Source: a virus. From it: 28,056 bases of DNA. Positions 1 through 7,058 of the stretch are shown in pieces; within the stretch, counting starts at the first letter, position 1; each line of letters begins with the position of its first letter. Location of the stretch: the IMG/VR virus record IMGVR_UViG_3300011118_000025, positions 1 through 28,056 of that record; one strand, 5' to 3'. The notes beneath the pieces were generated by a model, which searched no databases, was not told the DNA's origin, and saw only the letters and a program-made list of their open reading frames with translations. The position numbers and the translations under genes were made by a program.

Positions 1-201
1 CGGGGAGCCCCCTACTTCGCGCCGGAAGCCCCAACCCACCAGGGCGTAGGGGTCGGTACCGAGCGGTCGTTGCCAGACAATCCAGTTCTCGCGGTTGCCG
101 TCATCGAGCCGCTCCAGCCAGATCGGTTCGTCCCGGCGCGCCGCGCCGGCCATCCGCCGCGTCTGAACATCCACGGCGCCGCCTGCGATTCCAGTAGGCA
201 T
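1..201 (-). CDS. Partial phage protein, cut by the left window edge
   Basis: The first 67 codons are visible and the frame is still open at base 1. The start at 201 is chosen because a GAGGAG ribosome site lies just upstream and the previous gene stops only 10 bases before. The visible part is hydrophilic with several tryptophans (WLERLDDGNRENWIVW) and has no signal peptide or membrane segment. I do not recognise the family. Its place at the end of the head gene run suggests a head-completion or tail-related protein, but that is inference from position only. Confidence 0.55.
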   Translation of the reverse strand, partial: MPTGIAGGAVDVQTRRMAGAARRDEPIWLERLDDGNRENWIVWQRPLGTDPYALVGWGFRREVGGSP

Positions 202-211
202 GATCGGCTCC

Positions 212-598
212 TCAGACCGCCGGGCCGGCGATCGTGACCGTCGCGCCCGGGCCCTTGGCGCGGTAGCGGATGGCGTAGACGCCGCGGACGTTGTGGCACA
301 ACGTCAGCCGCCCGCCCTTGGCCAGGGCGTTGACGTAGTTGCCCGCGGCGTCGATGCCGCTCAGCTCGCCGTCCCGGAACTTGGCCGGGTTGGCCCAATC
401 CGTGCCGGCCAGGAGAACGTCCCAGTTGCCGGCGTCGAAATCCCCCTCGGTCATCACCACCGCGTAGTCGAAGTCCGTGAGCGGGGCGCCGCTCGCGTAC
501 ACGCTGCTCGTGGCCCACTGGCAGCCCCCGTGCAGCTCCTTCGTGCCGATCAGGGCCAGGGCCGCCCCGGCCGCGCCGCTCATCTGGATCATTTCCAT
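212..598 (-). CDS. Small hypothetical structural-region protein, 128 aa
   Basis: This is a complete 128-residue frame between the adaptor-like gene (12 bases upstream) and the partial gene at 1-201. The composition is Gly/Ala-rich and compact, with strand-like stretches such as FDYAVVMTEGDF and a C-terminal RYRAKGPGATVTIAG, which suggests a small beta-rich domain. No catalytic motif, signal peptide or membrane segment is visible. The product is not recognised. Position in the head cluster makes a minor virion or head-tail joining role the likeliest guess. Confidence 0.6.
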   Translation of the reverse strand: MEMIQMSGAAGAALALIGTKELHGGCQWATSSVYASGAPLTDFDYAVVMTEGDFDAGNWDVLLAGTDWANPAKFRDGELSGIDAAGNYVNALAKGGRLTLCHNVRGVYAIRYRAKGPGATVTIAGPAV

Positions 599-610
599 GA
601 TGGTGCTCTC

Positions 611-1561
611 CTAGCTCAGCGTCCCGCCGTCCAGGCGGTAGGTCGGATCGTCCGGGACGGGGCGGGCGTTCGAGGGGTCCAGCATCGGCCCGAGGACCTG
701 GCTCTGCTGCTCGCCGTCGCGGTCGATGCTGACCAGCAGCAGCTTCTCGGCGGTCTTGTGCTCGTCGCCGCCGCTGGCGTGTGTCTTTTCGGCCTCCACG
801 GCGGCGAAGCAGAACTGGCGGATCGTCGCGGCGTGGATCTGGCCGCCCAGGGGGTACTCCCCGTCGTCGGCCATCTTGGTCGGTTCCAGACGGCAGCGGA
901 AGTTGACCAGCTTGACCGTCGCCGGCGCGGGGAACGCCATCAGGTTCCAGCGGTCGCCCTCCGTGCTGGTGAACGCGCGCTTCTCGACGGCGTAGAGCCG
1001 GGGGGTCCCGCTGGAGCTGCCGAGGCTCCTCCGCTGGCGGATGTCGCCCGGCGTGGTCCGGCGGATCGCGGGGTAGCCCTGGGCCGGCTGGTAGATCAGG
1101 CGCTCGGACAGCATCGCCCCGAAGTTGGCCGGCAGGTAGTAGTCCCCGTCCGCCGTGACGGTGATCGTGTCGCCGTTGGCCTCGCCGCCGGCGTCGCCCG
1201 TCACCTTGACGGCCGTCCCGGACGTGTAGGTGCAGATCACGTAGCTGCTGCCGGCGGTGAAGGCCAGCGTCCGGCCGACCATGTTCGGGTAGAACATCGT
1301 CGCCGCGGCCGTGACGGTGCTCGTCCCGTTGTCCTTGGCCGGCGCTCCGGCCGCCGTCGAGCTCTGCGTGGGCCAGAGTGTGAAAGTCGTGTTGGGTCTC
1401 AGGATGTTCCAGCTTCGCCGCTGGTAGAAGTTGAGGCAGCCCACGTTGACGATCCGTTGGGCCTCGGCCTTCTGGTCGGCCGTGAGGCCCCCCGGATCCC
1501 AGCCGAAGCGCCGGGCGACGTCCTCGTAGAGGTCCTTGAATGTCCAGACGAGCTGCGCCAT
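611..1561 (-). CDS. Putative head-tail adaptor-like protein, 316 aa
   Basis: The N-terminus has the pattern seen in many phage adaptor proteins: a short helix (LVWTFKDLYEDVARRFGW), a charged stretch, then RIVNVGCLNFYQRRSWNIL, where a conserved Trp follows a helix that packs on the connector. The middle (about 50-140) is Thr/Val-rich and beta-like, and the C-terminal third is alpha/beta with a conserved-looking PATVKLVNFRCR. The gene sits downstream of the major capsid gene, where connector/adaptor genes usually lie. Assignment rests on pattern and position rather than alignment, so it could also be another head-completion protein. Confidence 0.5.
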   Translation of the reverse strand: MAQLVWTFKDLYEDVARRFGWDPGGLTADQKAEAQRIVNVGCLNFYQRRSWNILRPNTTFTLWPTQSSTAAGAPAKDNGTSTVTAAATMFYPNMVGRTLAFTAGSSYVICTYTSGTAVKVTGDAGGEANGDTITVTADGDYYLPANFGAMLSERLIYQPAQGYPAIRRTTPGDIRQRRSLGSSSGTPRLYAVEKRAFTSTEGDRWNLMAFPAPATVKLVNFRCRLEPTKMADDGEYPLGGQIHAATIRQFCFAAVEAEKTHASGGDEHKTAEKLLLVSIDRDGEQQSQVLGPMLDPSNARPVPDDPTYRLDGGTLS

Positions 1562-1581
1562 CGCGGAGACCTAGATGGTGG

Positions 1582-1596
1582 GCCCGGCCCCCGGGC
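1582..1596. other. Perfect GC hairpin in a 102-base intergenic gap
   Basis: GCCCGG and CCGGGC flank a three-base loop inside the non-coding gap 1562-1663. A second GC-rich symmetric stretch follows at about 1636-1652. Neither is followed by a T-run on the minus strand, so neither is a textbook terminator for the leftward genes. They could slow or attenuate transcription between the 407-aa gene and the adaptor-like gene, or simply reflect base composition. Confidence 0.3.
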
Positions 1597-1663
1597 AGCT
1601 CGCTCCGCGTCGCCCCGCGCAACGACTTGGAGGAGAGCCCGGGGCCCGAGGCCCGTTTTGTCC

Positions 1664-2887
1664 TTACGCCACCTGCGCGACGCGGAACGCCTTGACCCGG
1701 AGATCGTCGGCGTCCTCGGCCCCGCCGCCGCCCTTGGTGAAGATCGACAGGTACATATCCCTGGTGTCCGGGAAATCGACCGCCGCGATGTCCGTCGCGA
1801 GGATCGGATCCTCGGTGTCGGTCCCGTCGACGTACACGGTGATCGTGCTGCCGTCGTAGTGCATGGCGAGGGTGACCGTGGTCGACGCGACCGGCACGCC
1901 GGCGGCGGCCTGATGGTCGTTCTGGGCCTGGGCCGCCTCGTCGTAGATCACGTCGATCTCGGCGCCGGCGTCGTTCTTGACCTGGAAGCCGATCGACCCG
2001 CCGTCCTTGAGGACCTGCGTGGCGTCGGCGAGCATGTCGCCGTCCAGCGTCTCGGCCACGTGGAGCCCCAGGAACCAGGGCAGGTCGTCCGTCGTGACGG
2101 TCGTGAGGTCGAAGGCGATCTCGAACGCCCACGGCTTGCCGTCGATGTCGATCTTGCCCGGGAACTGGACCTCGGCGGCGTTGTTCTCGGCGGTGGCCCC
2201 CTGTCCCAGCTCCAGCCACTTGCACGTGCCGATGGCCGTCCCGTCCAGCACATCGACGTTCGCGTTGGCGTCATCGAAGTGCGCGCAGACGGGCATGGGG
2301 GCCTGGGGGTGCTTGGCGGGGTCGTACTCCAGGAACGTGCCGAGTTGCGGGTTGCGCCGCAGATCGGTCAGGGGGAAGTTCTCCCAGACGGCGTCGGTGA
2401 AACTGCTGCTGGCGCCGATCTCCTGGTCGTCGGCGCGCTCCGCCGGCGGCAGGATGAGCTTGGCCAGCACCAGGCCGGCCACGGTGGAGCGATCCTCGGT
2501 CTCCATCGCCTTGGCGATGCGGACGGGCCCGCTCGCCCCGGCGGCGTAGGAGCCGATCTGGAGGTACAGCCACGTCGAGTCGAGGACGACGGACTCCTGG
2601 CAGTGGATGTCCGTCAGCGACCCGCACGGCCTGGCGATCTGGAGCTGGCAGGGCCCCGTCCGCCCGGCGCCCCCCAGCCCCGTCACCACGCCGGCGAAGT
2701 GGTGGACGTTGGCGGCCTTGCACTTCTCCACGCGGTTGAGCCGGCTGGGCTCGCGGTCGCCCGGGGTCCCGTGATCGCTGTTGTAGCACAGCAGGTACCC
2801 GTTGTGGATGGTGTCGCTGCCCTCGTACCACACCGCGAGCTTGGGCATGGGGGGCGGCCCGGGAACGATCTGCACTCTCTGGTCCAT
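1664..2887 (-). CDS. Probable virion protein with C-terminal jelly-roll-like domain, 407 aa
   Basis: This 407-residue frame lies directly after the major capsid gene. Residues 1-200 are Cys-containing and alpha/beta. From about 225 to 405 the sequence alternates short strands and turns (FPGKIDIDGKPWAFEIAFDL, then VTLAMHYDGSTITVYVDGTD), which is typical of LamG/concanavalin-type beta sandwiches. No hydrolase motif, signal peptide or membrane helix is visible. A capsid decoration or surface-binding protein is a reasonable inference from position and the beta-sandwich look. The exact family is not recognised. The ribosome site GGAGAGATGAACC precedes the ATG. Confidence 0.6.
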   Translation of the reverse strand: MDQRVQIVPGPPPMPKLAVWYEGSDTIHNGYLLCYNSDHGTPGDREPSRLNRVEKCKAANVHHFAGVVTGLGGAGRTGPCQLQIARPCGSLTDIHCQESVVLDSTWLYLQIGSYAAGASGPVRIAKAMETEDRSTVAGLVLAKLILPPAERADDQEIGASSSFTDAVWENFPLTDLRRNPQLGTFLEYDPAKHPQAPMPVCAHFDDANANVDVLDGTAIGTCKWLELGQGATAENNAAEVQFPGKIDIDGKPWAFEIAFDLTTVTTDDLPWFLGLHVAETLDGDMLADATQVLKDGGSIGFQVKNDAGAEIDVIYDEAAQAQNDHQAAAGVPVASTTVTLAMHYDGSTITVYVDGTDTEDPILATDIAAVDFPDTRDMYLSIFTKGGGGAEDADDLRVKAFRVAQVA

Positions 2888-2966
2888 GGTTCATCTCTCC
2901 CGCGCGGGGATTGGTGTTTCCGTCTCTCGCCTCTGTCCGATGCGCGGGGTTTGTCGCGGCCTGCGA

Positions 2967-4124
2967 TCAGGCCGCCTCGACGTAGCTGCCCATGGCTCCG
3001 AACAACTGCCGGTTGCGGACCCAGGGCTGGTAGCTCAGGTCCACGTGGGTCGTGGTCATGTCGGGGAGGTACTTGTCGCCGGCGAACGTCCGCTCCAGGA
3101 AAAACCTGCTCTCGCGGACGCAGACGCCGCCGAAGGTCCAGTTCACCAGGACGGTGGGGTAGAACCCGGCGAACGCGGTGTACGTGTCGAGCTGCCGCTG
3201 CCAGACGAACGGCAGCCCTCTGAACGTGGTCCCGGTCTGGCCGCGAGCCAGGTCCCAGCCCACCTGGTCGTTCTGCCGCTTGCTGGCCCGCCAGATCGAG
3301 GAGCGGCTCGTGCGATTGGTATACAATCGCAGGTCCCGGAAGGGCGTGTCGTTGAGCTGCTCGACGGTGGGGGGCGTCTCGAACTGCAAGAACTCGAAGG
3401 CCCAGCCGAGGCGCTCCTCGTTGGTCTCCGTCCAGACGCCGTTGGCGTTGTCCCAGCGGAAGTTGTAGCTTCGCCACCGCTTGTAGGTCTCGTCGTCCCA
3501 GCCGGTGGTCGCCACGTAGGCGCCGGGGTCGATGGCGTTGACGTCGCCGTAGCCCGTGGGGCATCCGCCCTGCCACGCGCCGGCCACGTCGCAGCCGTGG
3601 CTGCCGGTGTCCGTGACCTGCGTGCCCAGGATCGGGACGAGGTAGAACAACAGCGTCCGCGGCTGGGTGGCGCTGGCCACGTCCGGGGCGGCCCACAGCT
3701 CGTTCTCGATCAACAACGCCTGATCCATCTGCGCGACGGTCCGCCGCGCCTGGACGAGGCTGACGAGCTTCTCGGGGTTCCGGCAGCCGAGGACCTCCTC
3801 GTCGAGGATGCTCCAGTTGGAATTGGCATGCGCCCATCCGACGTGGGCCTTCGCCAAGACGTTCACGACGCCCGGCTGATACGTCGTTCCGGGCAACACG
3901 AACGCTGCCGTACCGTAGTCACGGTACGTCACGAAATTGGCCACCTGCTCGCCGCCACGCACGTCGATCCTCTCCTTGCGGAAGAGCCTCTTGCACAGCT
4001 CGAACGAGTGCGGCGCGTCGTGCCTGTGGAGGTAGTCGAACGTCTTGCCGGCCGGCTGGGCCTGCCGGGCGCTGATGACCAGGTCCGCCAGCTCCACCGG
4101 CCCGTATCCGTCTTGTCCTGCCAT
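2967..4124 (-). CDS. Major capsid protein, 385 aa
   Basis: Length, position (after a scaffold-like gene, before head-completion genes) and composition fit a phage major capsid protein. The N-terminal region (about 15-70) is charged and helical. The middle has an N-arm and peripheral-domain-like pattern (VNVLAKAHVGWAHANSNWSILDEEVLGC). The C-terminal half is rich in aromatic residues and beta-strands (FAGFYPTVLVNWTFGGVCV). No protease or membrane segment is present. Shell assembly around the scaffold, with genome entry through the portal encoded at 7055-8854, is the expected role. The assignment uses context and general fold features, not a signature motif. Confidence 0.7.
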   Translation of the reverse strand: MAGQDGYGPVELADLVISARQAQPAGKTFDYLHRHDAPHSFELCKRLFRKERIDVRGGEQVANFVTYRDYGTAAFVLPGTTYQPGVVNVLAKAHVGWAHANSNWSILDEEVLGCRNPEKLVSLVQARRTVAQMDQALLIENELWAAPDVASATQPRTLLFYLVPILGTQVTDTGSHGCDVAGAWQGGCPTGYGDVNAIDPGAYVATTGWDDETYKRWRSYNFRWDNANGVWTETNEERLGWAFEFLQFETPPTVEQLNDTPFRDLRLYTNRTSRSSIWRASKRQNDQVGWDLARGQTGTTFRGLPFVWQRQLDTYTAFAGFYPTVLVNWTFGGVCVRESRFFLERTFAGDKYLPDMTTTHVDLSYQPWVRNRQLFGAMGSYVEAA

Positions 4125-4149
4125 GATGTCGTGCTCCCGGCTGCTGCCG

Positions 4150-5322
4150 TCAGGGCCGATTTTCCAGGCCCAGCTCGCCCCACTTTGCGTTGAGGCGGTC
4201 CATGGCCTGCTGTTTCCTGTCGGGCATCCGGGCGATGCGGCGGCGCTGTTCGCCGCCGTGGGCGCCCTTGCCGCGACGTGCGGTCTGGCGGTGCAGTCGT
4301 TCGATCAGTGGGCTGCCCAACTGGCTCCGGAGGATCTCCAGGAGGTCCCGATCCTCGCCGTCCAGGGCGTAGGTCGTCTGGAGCTTGCGTGCGAAATCGA
4401 CCAGCTCCTCCCGCGCGGCCCGCTCGGCGCTCTTGGCCGGCAGTTCGTGCGTGGGGTGCGTGCCGTAGGCCTTGGCCAGCTCGCCCTCCAGCGATCCCCA
4501 GAATCCGTTGAGGCCCAAGGTGTCCAGTCGTTCGGTCAGCCTGCCGACGCTGGCGGCCAATGCCGTGATGTCCTCGCTGCGGTGCTCGCGCGCATGGCTG
4601 GCCATGCGATTGAGCGCCTGGGCGAGCTTCTCGTCCGACAGTTGGTCGTAGGCGTCGTGCAGATCCTCCACGCGGAAAGTGAGCTCGCCGTCGCCGTCGC
4701 CGGCGTGCCCGTTGTCCTGCCTCCGCGACCCCGTGGAGGAGTCCGTTTTGCGGTCGTCGACGCCGGCGTCATCGTCCTTGCCGCCCTCGCCGTCCGCCCT
4801 CGCCGCGGAAGCCAGTTGCGCCTCCAGCTCGGCCACGCGCTTCTTGTTCGCGTCGGCCTCCTGGAGGCGCCCCCCCATCTCGGCGGCCTTGCGATCCCAG
4901 CCCGTCGCGAACTTCCGGATGGCCCGCAGATCCTTGTCGGTGAGATCCGCGAGCTCCTCGTCCGTGTAGCCGAGCTGCTTGCCCGCCTCTTGCTCTCGCT
5001 GGCTCAGCTTCGGCGCCTGGCGATCATCGGCGTCCTCGTGCGACGAGTCGGTGTGGTCACCGTCGTCGCGCGAGCCCTCCGATGGGTCGCCCTCACCGCG
5101 GTCCTCCGACGCCTTGGGGTGTGCGTCCACGTCGTCAGAGCCTGGGGCGGTGTCGTCGCCGCCGTAGCCGGCCGGCTTGCTGCCGCCGATCCCCATGGAA
5201 CGCATCTGCTCACCAAGGGCGCTCATCTTCTGGGGATCGGGCTTGGTCTCTTCGGTGGGGCCGTCGTCGACGGCCTCGCGCCGCTCGTTGTCCGGTATCA
5301 CGACCTGCGTTTGCGGGGGCAT
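4150..5322 (-). CDS. Capsid assembly scaffold-like coiled-coil protein, 390 aa
   Basis: The ATG at 5322 is preferred over one 13 codons upstream because GAGGAG lies at the right distance and the upstream gene ends 10 bases before it. The protein is very acidic and low in hydrophobic residues over 1-130 (long runs of D/E/S/G). It has a heptad-like coiled coil around 150-230 and a basic C-terminus ending with a KQQAMDRLNAKW-type helix. Acidic, coiled-coil proteins encoded just before the major capsid gene are usually internal scaffolds. No protease catalytic motif is visible, so it appears to be scaffold alone. Confidence 0.65.
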   Translation of the reverse strand: MPPQTQVVIPDNERREAVDDGPTEETKPDPQKMSALGEQMRSMGIGGSKPAGYGGDDTAPGSDDVDAHPKASEDRGEGDPSEGSRDDGDHTDSSHEDADDRQAPKLSQREQEAGKQLGYTDEELADLTDKDLRAIRKFATGWDRKAAEMGGRLQEADANKKRVAELEAQLASAARADGEGGKDDDAGVDDRKTDSSTGSRRQDNGHAGDGDGELTFRVEDLHDAYDQLSDEKLAQALNRMASHAREHRSEDITALAASVGRLTERLDTLGLNGFWGSLEGELAKAYGTHPTHELPAKSAERAAREELVDFARKLQTTYALDGEDRDLLEILRSQLGSPLIERLHRQTARRGKGAHGGEQRRRIARMPDRKQQAMDRLNAKWGELGLENRP

Positions 5323-5332
5323 TGGGGTCTCC

Positions 5333-5830
5333 TCAGCGGCTTCGGCCGCCGCGCACCTCATCGTGGTCGATCATGCCGCGGGCCTTCATCAGGGCGAGCT
5401 TGGCCTTGCGGTCGCGCAGGCGGCACTTGCCGCCAGGCAGGTACCTCACGCCGTCGATGCAGCCGAAGCGGCGGTTGAACTCGCCGACCTGGTCGGGGTG
5501 GCAGCCCAGGGCGTTGCTGACGAACTGCTTGCTGTCGCGCTTGCGCGCGTTGGCCCGCGCGGCGTGGAGCTGCTCGGCCGTGAGATCGTTCACGTGGCGC
5601 AGCTCGCCGGCCTCGGCGTCCCAGACGTAGTGACCGGACCGCACGACCTTCGCCTCCGTGGAGCCGCCGAAGATGCGATCCCAGCCGGCACGGTAGGCCT
5701 GCCGGTCGCGATGCTCGGAGCCCGCGTTGCGAGCTTCCACGCGCTTGCGCTGCTCGCTGCGCTCGGCGGCCTGGCGGCGCCGGTGTCGCGACGCCAGCGG
5801 TTTCGGGATGCCTCGCGCGTCTCTGCGCAT
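5333..5830 (-). CDS. Basic hypothetical phage protein, 165 aa
   Basis: The frame is open further upstream, but the ATG at 5830 has a GAGGA site and avoids reading through the hairpin terminator at 5859-5900, so the short form is chosen. The product is strongly basic, with an Arg-rich N-terminus (1-40), a predicted helix (NDLTAEQLHAARANARKRD), and a C-terminal segment with two Cys residues (CIDGVRYLPGGKCRLRDRK). It sits right before the scaffold-like gene. It may bind nucleic acid or act in head assembly. The family is not recognised. Confidence 0.55.
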   Translation of the reverse strand: MRRDARGIPKPLASRHRRRQAAERSEQRKRVEARNAGSEHRDRQAYRAGWDRIFGGSTEAKVVRSGHYVWDAEAGELRHVNDLTAEQLHAARANARKRDSKQFVSNALGCHPDQVGEFNRRFGCIDGVRYLPGGKCRLRDRKAKLALMKARGMIDHDEVRGGRSR

Positions 5831-5858
5831 CGCCACGTCCTCTGCCCGGCCGCCCGAC

Positions 5859-5900
5859 GAAAAGACCCTCCCCAGCCCCTGGCCAGGCTGAGGAGGGTCT
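5859..5900 (-). terminator. Strong Rho-independent terminator for leftward transcription
   Basis: AGACCCTCC (5863-5871) pairs perfectly with GGAGGGTCT (5892-5900), and CAGCC/GGCTG extends the stem inward after a one-base bulge on each side. Read on the minus strand the hairpin is followed at once by TTTT. It lies between the SEC-C protein gene and the 165-aa gene, so it would separate transcription of the terminase-portal block from the scaffold-capsid block. Confidence 0.75.
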
Positions 5901-5972
5901 CGGTACCGTGCGCCGGTTCCACGGGCCGGCCAGCCCGCTCGCCGGGGATTTCTCAGGTTGTCCGCCGCCCGC

Positions 5973-6278
5973 CTACACCAGCGCCAGGCAGCACCTCTTC
6001 GTCTTGCGTCCGCTGCCACAGGGGCAGGGGGCGTTTCTGTGCTTGTCCAGGACGGCTCGACCGAGGCTCATGCACAGCCGCGCGGCGGCCTCCTGTCGCT
6101 TCTGGGCGTCCGTCTTCGGCTCGCGCGGCTTGGGGTCGCCCGGGCGGTGCTCGACAAGCTGCCCGTCCTCCAGGGCCACGATCGGCGCGTCGCTGTTGAT
6201 CTTCTGGCGCGCGACGACGTCCTCGTAGGCCCGGGCCGCCCGCTCATGGGGGCTCGTTGGCACAAGGATGCGACTCAT
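5973..6278 (-). CDS. SEC-C motif protein, 101 aa
   Basis: The C-terminus carries a clear SEC-C zinc motif, APCPCGSGRKTKRCC, with zinc ligands C85, C87, C96 and C97. This short motif was first described at the end of SecA and is found as a stand-alone tail on many small proteins. The N-terminal 70 residues are helical and charged with no other domain. The ATG at 6278 is chosen for its AGGAGAAGGG ribosome site, and it overlaps the stop of the 49-aa gene. The motif is a zinc-binding interaction module. What it binds in a phage is unknown. Confidence 0.8.
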   Translation of the reverse strand: MSRILVPTSPHERAARAYEDVVARQKINSDAPIVALEDGQLVEHRPGDPKPREPKTDAQKRQEAAARLCMSLGRAVLDKHRNAPCPCGSGRKTKRCCLALV

Positions 6279-6424
6279 CGTTTGCCCTTCTCCTGCTTGT
6301 GCTTCACGTGGCCGGGGTACTTGCGCTTGCCCAGCCAGCAGACGTGGCGGTATCGACCGCCACCGAGCTGCTCCGTGCGGACCCGGCCGCCGGCCTGGAC
6401 GCAATGCTCAAACGCCTTGGGCAC
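6275..6424 (-). CDS. Small conserved-type phage protein, 49 aa
   Basis: A short frame starting with GTG at 6424 encodes VPKAFEHCVQAGGRVRT, then a Tyr/His/Cys stretch, and ends GHVKHKQEKGKR. The PKAFExCVxxGGRVRT opening is a pattern I know from many small uncharacterised phage proteins found near portal genes. Its stop overlaps the ATG of the SEC-C gene (ATGA), which supports real translation. The start is uncertain: an AGGAA lies too close to the GTG, so translation may depend on coupling from the upstream 216-aa gene, which it overlaps by 17 bases. Function unknown. Confidence 0.6.
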   Translation of the reverse strand: MPKAFEHCVQAGGRVRTEQLGGGRYRHVCWLGKRKYPGHVKHKQEKGKR

Positions 6425-7058
6425 TTCCTGTCGCCTGTTGCGGGATGGTCTGCTGCTGCGGAAGAGCGGGGGCCTGCTCGCCGGCGGCGGCGGGAGGCGC
6501 CGTGCCTCGCCGCGACGCCTTGGCCCTCGGCCGCGGCGGCGGCGCCTGGGCCTCGGCCTGCTCGGCGAGCTTGGCCTGGAGCGCCTGCTCGGCGGCCTCG
6601 GCCTCCTCGACGGACAGGTACGGCCCCTGCCACTCCATCCGGGGCACGTCGGTCCAGCCGCCTCCCTCTCGCCGGCGCAGGACCTTTCGGCGCAGGCGGA
6701 TGTCGGGGCCGCTGACGACCCACCAGCCGGGGTCCCGCCAGGTCTGCCCGTGATAGCGCTGGACGGGGATGTTCGGGGGCAGGCCGGCCACGGCGAGCTC
6801 GTAGCGCCGTTGGGCCGCGGCGCGGCGAAGCATGAACCCCTCGGCGATGGGCCCTTCCAGCGCGATCACCTGACCATCCGGGCGGGTCGTGGTCGGCCGC
6901 TGGTCGAGGATCGGCGGGCGCTCGATCTGCATACTCCGTTTGAGGTTCCGGTCCAGCTTGTAGGCCTCCTCGCGCGGGACCATGATCTGCCGGGCGTCCC
7001 GGGCCTCTCCACCGCCGTCGCCGTGCTCGAAGACCTCGATGACGCGGGTCTCGATCAT
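6408..7058 (-). CDS. Hypothetical portal-adjacent protein, 216 aa
   Basis: The start at 7058 forms an ATGA overlap with the portal stop, which fixes the frame. Residues 1-130 look folded (repeated Arg/Trp patterns such as GQTWRDPGWWVVSGPDIRLRR). Residues 130-216 are Ala/Gln/Pro-rich and coiled or disordered (EEAEAAEQALQAKLAEQAEA, then a polyGln-Pro tail). No enzyme motif is visible. Being coupled to the portal suggests a head-assembly accessory, but no family is recognised. Confidence 0.6.
   Translation of the reverse strand: MIETRVIEVFEHGDGGGEARDARQIMVPREEAYKLDRNLKRSMQIERPPILDQRPTTTRPDGQVIALEGPIAEGFMLRRAAAQRRYELAVAGLPPNIPVQRYHGQTWRDPGWWVVSGPDIRLRRKVLRRREGGGWTDVPRMEWQGPYLSVEEAEAAEQALQAKLAEQAEAQAPPPRPRAKASRRGTAPPAAAGEQAPALPQQQTIPQQATGSAQGV

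Noticed and set aside
1636-1660. GC hairpin with TTTT on the plus strand as a terminator
   Set aside because: No rightward gene ends there; on the coding strand the T-run is on the wrong side.
12-2225. 737-residue minus-strand frame
   Set aside because: Low-complexity Arg/Gly/Pro composition, and it overlaps three better genes in another frame; only its last part marks a real gene start at 201.
200-3223. 1007-residue plus-strand frame and similar long plus-strand frames
   Set aside because: All are antisense shadows of the head genes in GC-rich DNA; composition is unlike a folded protein.
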